From Bifidobacterium callitrichos DSM 23973 (GTDB lineage: Bacteria > Actinomycetota > Actinomycetes > Actinomycetales > Bifidobacteriaceae), in NCBI RefSeq assembly GCF_000741175.1, contig NZ_JGYS01000001.1:62001-126000 (forward strand): DNA of 64,000 nt. The letters run 5' to 3'. Below, in pieces: positions 11,886 through 21,960 of this stretch (the stretch's first letter is position 1; every line of letters begins with the position of its first letter). The position numbers and the translations under genes are program-made. Under the pieces are notes generated by a model. That model worked only from the letters and a program-made list of their open reading frames with translations. It was not told the DNA's origin and did not search any database.

Positions 11886-12523
11886 CCGGCCACGACCTCG
11901 CCCACCGGTTCCCCGGCACGGACACGCTGTTCGAACACCTGTCGTTCACCCTCGAGGCGGGCACCACGACGGCGATCTGCGGGCCGAGCGGCTGCGGCAA
12001 GTCCACGCTGCTGTCGATTCTCGCCGGATGGGAGAAACCCTCCTCCGGCACGGTCACGCGCGACGGCGTGAACCGCGTCGGCTGGGTGTTCCAGAACCCG
12101 TACGGCGTCGCCGAACGCAGCGCGCTCGACCATGTCGTCTTCCCGTTGCTCGCACGGGGACTGCGCCGGCGTGAGGCGGAGCCGCAGGCGCTGGAGGCGA
12201 TGGGCCTGTTCGACCTCGGGGCCGTCGCCGACCGCCCGTTCGCCGCGCTCTCCGGCGGCGAGGCGCAGCGGCTCATGCTCGCGAGGGCCGTCAGCTCGGC
12301 CCCGGACATGCTGCTCGTCGACGAACCCACGGCCCAGTTGGACACGCGCACCGCCCACAGCGTCTCGGGCGTGCTCGGCAACCTCGCCGGACACGGCATG
12401 ATCGTCGTCGTCGCCACCCACGACCTCGCCACCCGCGACGCCTGCAGGCGGGTCATCGATCTCGCCGACTACGCGCCGGAAGAGGCGACGACGCAGTCGC
12501 GGCTAAGGAAGGAGCCGTCATGA
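11870..12523 (+). CDS. ABC transporter ATP-binding protein
   Basis: 217 residues. Walker A GPSGCGKST, Q-loop WVFQNPYG, signature LSGGEAQR, Walker B MLLVDEPT, switch His ATHD. It is a short MacB/LolD-class ATPase. ATG 11870 follows a G-rich Shine-Dalgarno sequence inside the previous gene, and the stop overlaps the permease start (ATGA at 12520-12523), so the three proteins are translationally coupled. Confidence 0.92.
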   Translation: MSARVTGHDLAHRFPGTDTLFEHLSFTLEAGTTTAICGPSGCGKSTLLSILAGWEKPSSGTVTRDGVNRVGWVFQNPYGVAERSALDHVVFPLLARGLRRREAEPQALEAMGLFDLGAVADRPFAALSGGEAQRLMLARAVSSAPDMLLVDEPTAQLDTRTAHSVSGVLGNLAGHGMIVVVATHDLATRDACRRVIDLADYAPEEATTQSRLRKEPS

Positions 12524-13599
12524 GACTCGCGTCCATCCTCTCCGAGGCGATGCGCAACATCGGTTCCGGCGCCGCCCGCGCCGCGGTCTGGTTCCTCGCC
12601 GTGGCCGTGGCCGGCACGCTCATCGGCGGGTTCGAGGCGCTCGCCGTCATCGGCCAGGAGCGTGACGCCGTCACCCGCATCCGGGCCGCGGCGGACGTCA
12701 CCACCATCGTCAGCCCCGTCTCCGTGATCGACGGCGCCGCCTGCGACCGTCTCGTCGACGCGGACGGCGGTCCGCAGGCCGCGGGCGCCATGCGCGAGGG
12801 CGACCAGATCACCCCGCGCTCGACCCCGGGACGCAGCATCGGCTCATACGAGGTCACCGCCGGCATGATCGGCCTGCTCGCGGCCGCCGACGCCGACCCC
12901 ACCGGCGTATGGGTCTCCACGACCCTCGCCCACGACTTCGGCTGGGCCAGGGGCGTCACGATCGAGACCGACCACGGCGACATCCCCGTCGCCGGTGTCT
13001 TCGACTGGCCGAACGACGGACGCGACACCCGCTTCGCCTACGCGCTCGTCGTCCCCGCGGCGCCCGACGCCAAGCCGTTCAGTGAATGCTGGGCCAAGCA
13101 GTGGCCGCGCACCGACGCGGTCGAATCGCTGCTCACCACGACCGCCATCGCCGGCAAATCCACCACGCAGACTCTCCCCGGCACCACCATGCTCAACAAA
13201 AGCCTCGATCGCGGATGGAACGCCGCGGCGCTCTACGAGACGCGCATGACCCGCATGCTGCCCTGGGCGGCGCTCGCGGTCGGCCTCGTCATCGGCGTCG
13301 CATCCGTACGCCGTCGGCGTCTGGAATACGCGGGCGCCCTCCACTGCGGCCAACGCAAATCGGACCAGCTGCTCGCGGCGCTGATCGAGACCCTCGTATG
13401 GGCTGGCGGAGCCACGGCGGCGGGCCTGTCGCTGATCGCCGCGCTCTGCCTGCGCGCCTCCCCATCCGATCCGGCGGCGGTGCTCCTCGCCGCCGCCCGC
13501 TCGCCGCTCGCCCTGTTCGCCGGCGTCCTCGCCGCAACCGTCGTGAGCGTGCTCGCCGTGCGCGAATCCCGCCTGTTCCGCCTGTTCAAGGGGAGGTGA
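12520..13599 (+). CDS. FtsX/MacB-like ABC transporter permease
   Basis: 359 residues with a MacB/FtsX-like layout: TM1 at about 20-45, a long extracytoplasmic domain (about 46-245), then three TM segments (MLPWAALAVGLVIGVASV, ALIETLVWAGGATAAGLSLIAAL, SPLALFAGVLAATVVSVLAV). A cytoplasmic loop RRRRLEYAGALHCGQRKSDQLLAALIETLV corresponds to the coupling-helix region. Expected to dimerise and work with the ATPase and adaptor encoded just upstream. Confidence 0.82.
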   Translation: MRLASILSEAMRNIGSGAARAAVWFLAVAVAGTLIGGFEALAVIGQERDAVTRIRAAADVTTIVSPVSVIDGAACDRLVDADGGPQAAGAMREGDQITPRSTPGRSIGSYEVTAGMIGLLAAADADPTGVWVSTTLAHDFGWARGVTIETDHGDIPVAGVFDWPNDGRDTRFAYALVVPAAPDAKPFSECWAKQWPRTDAVESLLTTTAIAGKSTTQTLPGTTMLNKSLDRGWNAAALYETRMTRMLPWAALAVGLVIGVASVRRRRLEYAGALHCGQRKSDQLLAALIETLVWAGGATAAGLSLIAALCLRASPSDPAAVLLAAARSPLALFAGVLAATVVSVLAVRESRLFRLFKGR

Positions 13600-13695
13600 T
13601 GCGGCGCGGAGGAGGTCCGGCCGCCACTGTCAGACTGTGCCGGTATCCTGAAGCGGTTGTAAAGACCCCAAACCGTTCATACCAGAAGGTGCATT

Positions 13696-15171
13696 GTGGC
13701 TCAGTCCAAACTTGATGAAGTCGTATCCCTCGCGAAGCGTCGCGGTTTCGTGTTCCCCGCCGGCGAGATCTACGGCGGAACCCGTTCCGCATGGGACTAC
13801 GGTCCGCTCGGTGTCGCCCTGAAGGACAACATCAAGCGCGAATGGTGGCGTTCGATGGTCGTCACCCGTCCCGACGTCGTCGGCGTCGACACGTCCATCA
13901 TCCTGCCGACCCCGGTGTGGGTCGCCTCCGGCCATGTCGCCGTGTTCAACGACCCGCTGGTCGAATGCCTCAACTGCCACAAGCGCAACCGCGCCGACAA
14001 GCTCCAGGAGAGCTACGCCGAGAAGCACGGCGACAAGCTGCCCGAGAACGGCATGGCCGACATCGTGTGCCCCGACTGCGGCACCCGCGGCAAGTGGACC
14101 GAGCCGCGCGACTTCAACATGATGCTGCGCACGCACCTCGGCCCGGTCGAGGACGAGAACAGCCTGCACTACCTGCGCCCGGAGACCGCGCAGGGCATCT
14201 TCGTCGACTTCAAGAACGTGATGACCTCCTCGCGCTCCAAGCCGCCGTTCGGCATCGCCAACATGGGCAAGTCCTTCCGCAACGAGATCACGCCCGGCAA
14301 CTTCATCTTCCGCACCCGCGAGTTCGAGCAGATGGAGATGGAGTTCTTCGTCGAGCCCGGCACCGACGAGGAATGGCACCAGTACTGGATCGACGCCCGC
14401 ACCCAGTGGTATCTGGACCTCGGCGTCAAGCCGGAGAACCTGCGTCACTACGAGCACCCGAAGGAGAAGCTGGCCCACTACTCCAAGCGTACCGTCGACA
14501 TCGAGTACAAGTTCGGCTTCCAGGGCTCCGATTGGGGCGAGCTCGAGGGCGTGGCCAACCGCACCGACTTCGACCTGTCCGCGCATGCCAAGCACTCCGG
14601 CGAGGATCTGAGCTACTTCAACCAGGCCACCGGCGAGAAGTACGTGCCGTACGTCATCGAGCCGGCCGCGGGACTCACCCGCTCCCTGATGTGCTTCCTC
14701 GTCGACGCCTACGACGTGGACGAGGCCCCGAACACCAAGGGCGGCGTCGACAAGCGCACCGTCCTGCGCCTTGACCCGCGCCTCGCACCGGTCAAGGCCG
14801 CCGTCCTGCCGCTCTCCAAGAAGCCGGAGCTGCAGACCGTCGCCCAGGATCTGGCCGCCGACCTGCGCCAGCACGAGTGGATGATCGACTACGACGAGGC
14901 CGGCGCCATCGGCCGCCGCTACCGCCGCGAGGACGAGATCGGCACCCCGCTGTGTATCACTGTCGACTTCGACACCCTCGAGGATCACGCCGTCACCATC
15001 CGCGACCGCGACACGATGAACCAGGAGCGCGTCTCGCTGGACAAGGTCGCCGAGTACGTCGACTCCCGCATCGGCGAGCACCGCACCCGCGTGCCGATGA
15101 AGCCGGTCGCCATGGGCGGCGAGGCATGGCCCGACTCCGTGAAGATCAATGAGGCCGGCGGTCTGTACTGA
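13696..15171 (+). CDS. glyS: Glycyl-tRNA synthetase (alpha2 type)
   Basis: 491 residues. Class II aminoacyl-tRNA synthetase that charges tRNA-Gly. Visible features: N-terminal [25 protein letters not shown], two CxxC pairs of a zinc-like insertion (CLNCHKRN and CPDCGTRG), motif 2 with [25 protein letters not shown], motif 3 [22 protein letters not shown], and the anticodon-binding domain (about 370-470). The start is GTG 13696 after AGAAGG. It overlaps the next gene by 23 bases if that gene starts at 15149. Confidence 0.96.
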   Translation: MAQSKLDEVVSLAKRRGFVFPAGEIYGGTRSAWDYGPLGVALKDNIKREWWRSMVVTRPDVVGVDTSIILPTPVWVASGHVAVFNDPLVECLNCHKRNRADKLQESYAEKHGDKLPENGMADIVCPDCGTRGKWTEPRDFNMMLRTHLGPVEDENSLHYLRPETAQGIFVDFKNVMTSSRSKPPFGIANMGKSFRNEITPGNFIFRTREFEQMEMEFFVEPGTDEEWHQYWIDARTQWYLDLGVKPENLRHYEHPKEKLAHYSKRTVDIEYKFGFQGSDWGELEGVANRTDFDLSAHAKHSGEDLSYFNQATGEKYVPYVIEPAAGLTRSLMCFLVDAYDVDEAPNTKGGVDKRTVLRLDPRLAPVKAAVLPLSKKPELQTVAQDLAADLRQHEWMIDYDEAGAIGRRYRREDEIGTPLCITVDFDTLEDHAVTIRDRDTMNQERVSLDKVAEYVDSRIGEHRTRVPMKPVAMGGEAWPDSVKINEAGGLY

Positions 15172-16423
15172 GTTGACAGCCAACAGCGAAACCGTCATCG
15201 ACGAGCGCGGCGACTCCCTTACGGGGGAGGATCCGCGCTCGCCGCGTCATACCGCCGCGCTCGACGCACCCGCACCGGCCATCAGGCCGGTCCGTCTCGG
15301 GCCGATCGACGTGCCCACCCCGGTCGTGCTCTCGCCGATGGCGGGCGTCACCAACTGGCCGTTCCGCGTGCTGTGCGAGGAGTACGGCCCCGACGGCCTG
15401 TACGTGGCCGAGATGATCACCGCCCGCGCGCTCGTCGCCCGCAACCCCAAGGCCCTGCGCCTGTGTCGGTTCGCGTCCACCGAGCGCGTGCGCTCGCTGC
15501 AGTTGTACGGCGTGAACCCGGCGATCGTCGAACAGGCCGCGCGGATCGTCGTCGACGAGCACATGGCCGACCACGTCGACCTCAACTTCGGATGCCCGGT
15601 GCCCAAGGTCACGCGCCGCGGCGGCGGCTCCGCCCTGCCATGGAAGACCGACATCTTCACCGAGCTCATCCGACGCGTCGTCAAGGTGTGCGAGCCGGCG
15701 AACATCCCGGTCACCGCGAAGATCCGCGTCGGCATCGATCACGAGCACGAGACGTTCCTCGAGGCCGGGCGCATCGCCCAGGAGGAGGGCTGCGCCGCCG
15801 TGACCCTCCACGCGCGCACCACCGCCGAATACTACGGAGGCCACTCGGACTGGAGCCGCATCGGCGAGCTCAAGGAGCATCTGACGATCCCCGTGTTCGG
15901 CAACGGCGACATCTGGGGCGCCGACGACGCCCTCGCGATGATCGCCGAGACCGGCTGCGACGGCGTGGCCATCGGACGCGGATGCCAGGGGCGCCCGTGG
16001 CTGTTCGCCGACATCAAGCACGCATTCGAGGGCTCCGACGAGCGGTTCAACCCGACCCTTGGCGAGGTGTGCCGCGTGATCGCCCGTCATGCGCGCTTGC
16101 TCGTCGAGTTCTACGACGGCGACGAGCGCATGGCAGTGCATGACCTGCGCAAGCACATCGCCTGGTACCTGAAGGGCTTCCCGGTCGGCGGGTCCACGCG
16201 CAAGGCGTTCATGGAATGCGAGAGCCTCGAGGACGTGGACCGTGAGATCGGCCGGCTCGACCCAACGGTCGAGTTCCCGCCCCGCGTGGTCGACAAGCCG
16301 CGCGGCCGCGTGCGCTTCGCCAAGAAGGTCCACCTGCCCTACGGCTGGCTCGAGTCGCGCACCACCAGCCACGAGGAGCGCGAGACCCTCTTCGGCGACG
16401 ACCCGATGGACGCCAGTTACTAA
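15149..16423 (+). CDS. dusB: tRNA-dihydrouridine synthase (DusB-like)
   Basis: About 424 residues. FMN-dependent reduction of uridines in tRNA D-loops. TIM-barrel signatures: [42 protein letters not shown] (catalytic Cys in the GCP motif), [27 protein letters not shown], and [15 protein letters not shown] (FMN phosphate site). The C-terminal helical domain follows. The start is uncertain: ATG 15149 lies inside the glyS end, and a TTG near 15174 would give a protein eight residues shorter; neither has a strong ribosome site. The first 45 residues are a variable extension. Confidence 0.92.
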   Translation: MRPAVCTELTANSETVIDERGDSLTGEDPRSPRHTAALDAPAPAIRPVRLGPIDVPTPVVLSPMAGVTNWPFRVLCEEYGPDGLYVAEMITARALVARNPKALRLCRFASTERVRSLQLYGVNPAIVEQAARIVVDEHMADHVDLNFGCPVPKVTRRGGGSALPWKTDIFTELIRRVVKVCEPANIPVTAKIRVGIDHEHETFLEAGRIAQEEGCAAVTLHARTTAEYYGGHSDWSRIGELKEHLTIPVFGNGDIWGADDALAMIAETGCDGVAIGRGCQGRPWLFADIKHAFEGSDERFNPTLGEVCRVIARHARLLVEFYDGDERMAVHDLRKHIAWYLKGFPVGGSTRKAFMECESLEDVDREIGRLDPTVEFPPRVVDKPRGRVRFAKKVHLPYGWLESRTTSHEERETLFGDDPMDASY

Positions 16424-16518
16424 GCTATAAATGTGCGCTACACGCGCGAAAATATCACACAATACGGCGTGGCCCTGCGCTAGTCTAGGGTGTAACCGTG
16501 AAGTGACAGGAGCACAAC

Positions 16519-17880
16519 GTGAGCGAGATCGCCCAGAACGAGGAGTTGAACGACAGGACCAACATCAAGGTCGTCGGCGTAGGCGGTGCCGGTGGCAACG
16601 CCGTCAACCGCATGATCGCCGAGGGCTTGCAGAATGTCGAATTCATCGCAGTGAACACCGATGCCAAGGATCTGCTGCGCTCCGACGCCGATGTGAAGAT
16701 CTCCCTGTCCGATCAGTCCAGCCGCGGCCTGGGAGCGGGCGCCGACCCCGAGAAGGGTGCCAAGGCCGCTCAGGACCACCAGTCCGACATCGAGGAGGCC
16801 GTCAAGGGCGCCGATATGGTCTTCGTCACCTGCGGCGAGGGCGGTGGTACCGGTACCGGCGCCAGCCCGATCGTCGCACGTGCAGCCCACCAGCAGGGCG
16901 CGCTGACCATCGCCGTGGTCACCCGCCCGTTCTCGTTCGAGGGTCCGCAGCGCTCCGCCTCCGCCGAACTCGGCATTGACAACCTGCGTCAGGAGGTCGA
17001 CGCCCTCATCGTCATCCCGAACGATCGACTGCTGGAGCTGTCCGATCGTTCGATCACGATCATGGACGCCTTCAAGACCGCCGATTCCGCACTGCTCTCC
17101 GGCGTGCAGGGCATCACCGATCTGATCACTTCCAACTCCTACATTCACGTCGATTTCTCCGATGTCACCGCGATTCTGCGTGGCGCCGGCACCGCGCTGT
17201 TCGGCATCGGCTCCGCACGGGGCGAGGATCGCGCCACCCAGGCCGCCGAACTGGCCATCAGCTCCCCGCTGCTCGAGGAGAGCATCGAGGGCGCCCACGG
17301 TGCGCTCATCAACGTCGCCGGCCCGACCGACATCGGTCTGCAGGAGGCCTCCGCCGCCGTCGAACTGGTGCGCAAGGCCATCCACCCGGAGGCCCAGATC
17401 ATTTGGGGTCTCGCGCTCGACGACGCCTATGGTGACGAGGTGCGTGTCACCGTCATCGCCGCCGGCTTCGACACCGCCAAGCAGGCCGCGGCCAATGCCG
17501 CCGCCGTGGGCATGCCCGTCGTGCCGCAGCGCGCCGCCGCCCAGGCCGCCCAGCAGCCCACCCGGCAGACTCCGGCCGCCCAGCCGCAGCAGCAGTCCGC
17601 TCCGGCCGACAATCCGGCTCCGGCACAGACCCAGAACCCCGCCCCGCAGTCGGCCCCGGTCGCTCCGGCCCAGCCGGCCGTGACGCAGACCGGTCAGATC
17701 CCGGTCCAGCAGCCGGTCGCTCCGGCCCAGCCGCAGCAGGTGCCGCCGAGCACGTCGCCGTTCACCTTCGCGCCGGCTCCCGGCTATCCGCAGCAGCCGT
17801 ACCCCCAGTACCCGCAGACCACGTACACGCCGGACGCGAATGATCCGGGCGATCTGGACATCCCCGACTTCCTGCGCTGA
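16519..17880 (+). CDS. ftsZ: Cell division protein FtsZ
   Basis: 453 residues. Tubulin-like GTPase forming the Z-ring. GTP-binding loop GVGGAGGNAVNRM, T4 signature GGGTGTGASP, T7 loop with NDRL...DAFKTAD and catalytic-type Asp, then the C-terminal domain to about 325. A long Gln/Pro/Ala-rich linker (about 325-430) follows, then the C-terminal peptide DLDIPDFLR, which binds SepF and related partners. GTG 16519 is preceded by AGGAG seven bases away. sepF, yggT and divIVA follow, the usual actinobacterial arrangement. Confidence 0.98.
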   Translation: MSEIAQNEELNDRTNIKVVGVGGAGGNAVNRMIAEGLQNVEFIAVNTDAKDLLRSDADVKISLSDQSSRGLGAGADPEKGAKAAQDHQSDIEEAVKGADMVFVTCGEGGGTGTGASPIVARAAHQQGALTIAVVTRPFSFEGPQRSASAELGIDNLRQEVDALIVIPNDRLLELSDRSITIMDAFKTADSALLSGVQGITDLITSNSYIHVDFSDVTAILRGAGTALFGIGSARGEDRATQAAELAISSPLLEESIEGAHGALINVAGPTDIGLQEASAAVELVRKAIHPEAQIIWGLALDDAYGDEVRVTVIAAGFDTAKQAAANAAAVGMPVVPQRAAAQAAQQPTRQTPAAQPQQQSAPADNPAPAQTQNPAPQSAPVAPAQPAVTQTGQIPVQQPVAPAQPQQVPPSTSPFTFAPAPGYPQQPYPQYPQTTYTPDANDPGDLDIPDFLR

Positions 17881-17916
17881 AACCACCACGGACGAGACTA
17901 AAGAAAGGATTGAGGC

Positions 17917-18432
17917 ATGGCTGGATTCATGAAGAACGCGATGTCCTATCTGGGCATGTCGGACGTGGCTGAGGACGATGACGATTTCGATGTCGCCGAC
18001 GAGCCCGATACTCCGGTCTCCGCCGCGACGTCCGCGCCGGCGTTCGATTCGGATCGCGTGGTCACGCCGATGCCGGCGGCCAAGCCGGCCCAGTCCGGCC
18101 CCACGTTGTCCTCCGGCTCCACCACGCGTACGGCGAGCCCGTTCCAGAATCGCATGAACCGCATCACCACCATCCATCCGAAGTCCTATGAGGACGCGCA
18201 GATGGTCGGTCGTGCGATCCGTGACGGTGTGCCCGTCGTGCTCAATCTCACCGGCGTGCCCGAGGCCGTGGCCTATCGCATCGTCGACTTCTCTGCCGGT
18301 GTGGTGTTCGGCGTGCACGGTTCGATGGAGCGCGTCACCCCGCGCGTGTTCCTCCTGAGCCCCTCCCAGGTGAACATCAAGGTGGAGGAGCCCATCACCG
18401 CCAACAGCGCCCACGATCTGTTCACCGAGTGA
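17917..18432 (+). CDS. sepF: Cell division protein SepF
   Basis: 171 residues. The N-terminal MAGFMKNAMSYLGMS is an amphipathic helix suited to membrane binding. An acidic, Ala/Pro-rich linker leads to the SepF core (about 85-165): PKSYEDAQMVGRAIRDGVPVVLNLTGV, then DFSAGVVFGVHGSMERVTPRVFLLSP. In actinobacteria SepF anchors FtsZ to the membrane. It lies 36 bases after ftsZ with GAAAGGA upstream, so the two are probably cotranscribed. Confidence 0.97.
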   Translation: MAGFMKNAMSYLGMSDVAEDDDDFDVADEPDTPVSAATSAPAFDSDRVVTPMPAAKPAQSGPTLSSGSTTRTASPFQNRMNRITTIHPKSYEDAQMVGRAIRDGVPVVLNLTGVPEAVAYRIVDFSAGVVFGVHGSMERVTPRVFLLSPSQVNIKVEEPITANSAHDLFTE

Positions 18433-18477
18433 CCGGCGACCAGGGCGGGCGTCCACATCTGACGGACACGTTCATCG

Positions 18478-18512
18478 AAACGGGATCGGACCTTTACGCT
18501 CCGGTCCCGTTT
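18478..18512 (+). terminator. Probable terminator after sepF
   Basis: Imperfect hairpin: AAACGGGATCGGA pairs with TCCGGTCCCGTTT around a 9-nt loop. It lies 46 bases after the sepF stop. Confidence 0.6.
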
Positions 18513-18592
18513 CGCGTAATCGGACTTGATCCGGCTTGCATCCAGTCCGTTCACAGCGAACGTTGCGCGAACCTTCCATAAGGCTTGATACG

Positions 18593-18883
18593 GTGTCGTA
18601 TATGCTTTTCATCATCTTGATGCGTCTGCTCGACGGTCTTATCGACGCCTACATCACCGTGCTGTTCATCCGCATGATCCTCGACTGGGTCGCGATGCTG
18701 TCCCCGATGTGGCGTCCGCGTGGCTTCGTCTACACGATCATCGACATCATCTATCGGATCACCGATCCGCCGCTCAACTGGCTGCGACGCTACATCCCGC
18801 CGCTCAGGCTCGGTCCGGTGGCGCTCGACCTGAGCTTCATCGTCCTGTACTTCCTGCTGGTGGTGCTGCGCGTGCTGATCTGA
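18593..18883 (+). CDS. YggT family membrane protein
   Basis: About 96 residues with two hydrophobic segments (LFIILMRLLDGLIDAYITVLFIRMIL and LDLSFIVLYFLLVVLRVLI) and the family signature RGFVYTIIDIIYRITDPPLNWLRRYIPPLRLGPVALDLS between them. YggT proteins sit in the division cluster of many Gram-positives and are linked to membrane organisation or osmotic tolerance. GTG 18593 has AAGG about nine bases upstream; ATG 18602 is the other candidate. Confidence 0.85.
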   Translation: MSYMLFIILMRLLDGLIDAYITVLFIRMILDWVAMLSPMWRPRGFVYTIIDIIYRITDPPLNWLRRYIPPLRLGPVALDLSFIVLYFLLVVLRVLI

Positions 18884-18910
18884 TCGGGCCGCGTGCGAGG
18901 ATATCGGGTG

Positions 18911-18944
18911 ATATCGGGGGTATGTCGGCGTTTGCCCCCGATAT
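18911..18944 (+). terminator. Rho-independent-like terminator after yggT
   Basis: A 10-bp perfect stem (ATATCGGGGG / CCCCCGATAT) with a 14-nt loop, followed by TTTTC. Confidence 0.75.
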
Positions 18945-19072
18945 TTTCACGGGATATGCCCTCAATCTTTTCGTAAAAGCCACGAAAACTCCATAAAGGC
19001 TCATGTCCGTGGTAAGGTCGTATCTGATACCAACGTAAGCGAGGCACAGCCCCAAAGCGAGGTGTAAGATTT

Positions 19073-20425
19073 ATGGCTCTGTTGACGCCGAAAGACATCA
19101 GGGAGCGCACGTTCCAGACGGTGCGTTTCAAGGAAGGATATGACGTCGACGAGGTCGACGATTTCCTTGACCAGGTCACTGAAACCGTCGAAGCGCTCGG
19201 CAAGCAGGCCGTTGCGGGCGGTCAGGCGACTCAGTCGTTGGGTCCGGACGTTACCGCACTCAACAAGAAGATCTCCGATCTCAACGCTCAGGTTCAGCAG
19301 CTGCAGGATGAGAACAAGCAGCTGAAGGATGCAATGCAGCAGGGGGCCGGCAAGGGAGATCAGAACGCCCAGGTCGTGGCCGCCAAGCTGTCCGAGGCCG
19401 AGGAGTCCAACCGTGCGCTGACCTCCCAGAACGAGCAGCTCAAGGCGCAGACCGATCAGCTCAAGGCGCAGACCGATCAGCTCAACGCTCAGATCGACCA
19501 GCTGACCGCACAGGTCGCGCAGGCCTCCGGCAACCAGGATGCCGTCGCACAGCAGATCGCCGCCATCCAGAAGGAGCGCGACCAGTTCCGCTCCCAGAAC
19601 GAGGATCTGTCCCGTCAGGTGGCCGCCTTCCAGCAGCAGGCCGCCGGCGTGCAGCAGCAGGCGCAGCAGATCGCCAACCTGACCCGCCAGCTCGAGGAAT
19701 CCAAGCAGCGCGAGAACCAGCTGCGCGAGCAGGTCTCCAAGGTCGAGCCGAGCACTGAGACCGGCTCCCTGCAGAAGATCGCCGGCGCCGCAGCCGGTGC
19801 GGGCACTGAGCCCGAGCGCGCCACCGCCATGCTGACCCTGGCCATGCAGCTGCACGACCAGTACGTCGACAAGGGCAAGGCCAAGGCAAAGGAGATCTCC
19901 GAGAAGAGCCAGCGCGACTACAACGACCTTATCGGCAAGGCCAACGACTACAACGATCGCACCCGCACCGAGGCCGACGACTACAACAAGCGCGTCCACT
20001 CCGAGGCCGACGCCTACTCCGATCGCACCCGCTCCGAGGCCGACGCCTACTCCGTCAAGACCCGTCAGGATGCCGACACCTACCTCACCGAGAAGCACAA
20101 CGAGGCCGATCAGTACGAGGCCGAGGTGCAGCGCCGCGCCGCCGACTACGACAAGAAGGTTCGTGCGGACGCCGTCGCGTACGACAAGAAGCTGCGCGCC
20201 GAGTCCGACGGCTACAGCAAGAAGACCCGTGCCGCCGCCGACGACTACGCCGATCAGGTGCGCACCAACCTCACCAATGAGTCCAAGCTCATCGAGGGCA
20301 ACATCCAGGGTCTCAAGCAGTTCGAAGCCGAATACCGTGCCCGCCTGACCGACTTCCTCGGTCAGCTGGTCAATCAGGTCTCGGATACGAACAACTACAG
20401 CCGAACCGAGCAGTCCGGCGAGTGA
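19073..20425 (+). CDS. divIVA: DivIVA/Wag31-like polar growth scaffold
   Basis: 450 residues, longer than most DivIVA proteins. The N-terminal DivIVA domain is clear (LLTPKDIRERTFQTVRFKEGYDVDEVDDFLDQV), with its membrane-binding loop. A long coiled coil rich in Gln/Lys/Glu follows, including a duplicated 7-residue unit LKAQTDQ (about 120-145). Then, at about 280-405, comes a series of 11-residue repeats around EADAYSDRTRS and variants. In actinobacteria DivIVA marks cell poles and directs cell-wall growth, and it follows yggT as expected. ATG 19073 has GAGGTG upstream. Confidence 0.95.
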   Translation: MALLTPKDIRERTFQTVRFKEGYDVDEVDDFLDQVTETVEALGKQAVAGGQATQSLGPDVTALNKKISDLNAQVQQLQDENKQLKDAMQQGAGKGDQNAQVVAAKLSEAEESNRALTSQNEQLKAQTDQLKAQTDQLNAQIDQLTAQVAQASGNQDAVAQQIAAIQKERDQFRSQNEDLSRQVAAFQQQAAGVQQQAQQIANLTRQLEESKQRENQLREQVSKVEPSTETGSLQKIAGAAAGAGTEPERATAMLTLAMQLHDQYVDKGKAKAKEISEKSQRDYNDLIGKANDYNDRTRTEADDYNKRVHSEADAYSDRTRSEADAYSVKTRQDADTYLTEKHNEADQYEAEVQRRAADYDKKVRADAVAYDKKLRAESDGYSKKTRAAADDYADQVRTNLTNESKLIEGNIQGLKQFEAEYRARLTDFLGQLVNQVSDTNNYSRTEQSGE

Positions 20426-20445
20426 TTTCGGACTGAATCCGCTCT

Positions 20446-20985
20446 ATGGAAACGATTCGAAAGGGACGGCTGCGCATACGCGTGGCCGTCTTTGCTTGTG
20501 TCGCCGTCGTCGCGCTGATCGTCGACCAGCTCACCAAACTGTGGGCGTTGGACGTGCTCGGCGACGGTCGTACGATTCCCGTCATCCCCGGTCTGCTGTC
20601 GTTCACGCTGGTGCGTAACCCGGGTGCCTCCCTCGGCTTCGGTTCGGGATCCACATGGATGATCTCGCTGCTCGCGATAGTCGCATGCATCGCACTGATC
20701 GTCGTGGCCGTGCGCACCATCTCCATGGCATGGACCACCGCGTTCGCGTTCGCGTTCGCCGGCGCCTTCGGCAATCTCATCGACCGCGTCGTCTATGCCG
20801 ACGGGTTCCTCAACGGCAAGGTCGTCGACTTCCTCAACTACGGCTGGTCCGTCGGCAACGTGGCGGATGTGTATCTGGTCATCGCCGGCGTCGTCATCGT
20901 CGCGATGATCCTCGCGAACGTGCCGTTCAGCCAGAAGGACCTCGACGAGAAGCGGGGTGCGAGCGAGAAGGGCAGTGCGGCATGA
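20446..20985 (+). CDS. lspA: Prolipoprotein signal peptidase LspA
   Basis: 179 residues. Inner-membrane aspartyl protease that cleaves lipoprotein signal peptides. Four hydrophobic segments, with conserved blocks DQLTKLWA, LVRNPGASLGF, GNLIDRV (first catalytic Asp) and NVADVYL (second catalytic Asp). The start lies 20 bases after divIVA with a weak ribosome site. It overlaps the next gene by ATGA. Confidence 0.96.
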   Translation: METIRKGRLRIRVAVFACVAVVALIVDQLTKLWALDVLGDGRTIPVIPGLLSFTLVRNPGASLGFGSGSTWMISLLAIVACIALIVVAVRTISMAWTTAFAFAFAGAFGNLIDRVVYADGFLNGKVVDFLNYGWSVGNVADVYLVIAGVVIVAMILANVPFSQKDLDEKRGASEKGSAA

Positions 20986-21926
20986 GCCGTCTTGTCCCAG
21001 CCCCCGACGCGCTGGTCGGCAGGCGCTTCGACGTCGCGGTGGCGAAGATGCTGGGCGTCTCCCGCTCCAAGGCCGCCGAACTCATCGATTCCGGTCAGGC
21101 GCGCGTGCTCGACCGCAGCATCGCCAAGTCGGGCACGCTGCAGTCCGGTGAGACCGTGGAATTCGATCTCGCCGAAGAGCAGCAGACCCCCGAACCGATA
21201 GCCGATGACATGGCCGTCGTCTACGAGGATGATGACGTGGTGGTGGTCGACAAGCCGGTCGGCGTCGCCGCCCACGCCTCCGTCGGATGGACAGGCCCCA
21301 CCGTGCTTGGCTCGCTGCGCGATCGCGGCGTGCACATCACCTCGTATGGCGCCGCCGGGCGCGAGGGCATCGTCTCCCGTCTCGACGTCGGCACATCCGG
21401 CTTGATGCTCGTATGCAAATCCGATCTGGCATACGTGGAGATGCGCCGTCAGTTCGCCGAACACGAAGTCGTCAAGACCTATCATGCGCTCGTGCAGGGT
21501 TCCCTCAAACAGGACAAGGCCACCATCGAGGCGCCGATCGGACGTGCGAAGGTGTCCGACTTCCGCTTCTGCGTGACGCCCGCCGGCAAACCGGCCGTCA
21601 CGCACTGGGATGTGATGGAGCGATTCGGGGGAGAGGCGACGCTGGTGTCGGTCAACCTCGAGACCGGCCGCACGCACCAGATCCGCGTGCACTTCTCCTC
21701 GATCGGACATCCGCTCGTCGGCGACCACATGTACGGCGCGAACCCGGTGCTGGCCGAGGAGGTCGGCCTCGACCGCCAGTGGCTGCACGCGATGCAGCTC
21801 GAGTTCCGCCATCCGCGCACCCGCGTGTGGACGACCGTCACCTCGCAATACCCGGCCGATCTCGACCACGCCTTGGAGGTCATGCGCGCCCGCCACAAGA
21901 ACGACGACGTGGTGGCCGCCGACTGA
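20982..21926 (+). CDS. RluA/RluD-family pseudouridine synthase
   Basis: 314 residues. N-terminal S4-like domain (RFDVAVAKMLGVSRSKAAELIDSGQARV), then the catalytic domain with YEDDDVVVVDKPVGV, the active-site block SRLDVGTSGLMLV (catalytic Asp) and GRTHQIRVHFSSIGHPLVGD. It converts uridine to pseudouridine in rRNA or tRNA. It is translationally coupled to lspA, the usual pairing. Confidence 0.93.
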   Translation: MSRLVPAPDALVGRRFDVAVAKMLGVSRSKAAELIDSGQARVLDRSIAKSGTLQSGETVEFDLAEEQQTPEPIADDMAVVYEDDDVVVVDKPVGVAAHASVGWTGPTVLGSLRDRGVHITSYGAAGREGIVSRLDVGTSGLMLVCKSDLAYVEMRRQFAEHEVVKTYHALVQGSLKQDKATIEAPIGRAKVSDFRFCVTPAGKPAVTHWDVMERFGGEATLVSVNLETGRTHQIRVHFSSIGHPLVGDHMYGANPVLAEEVGLDRQWLHAMQLEFRHPRTRVWTTVTSQYPADLDHALEVMRARHKNDDVVAAD

Positions 21927-21960
21927 CCTGCCGGGCGGGCCCGGCGGTATGCTGGAACGC

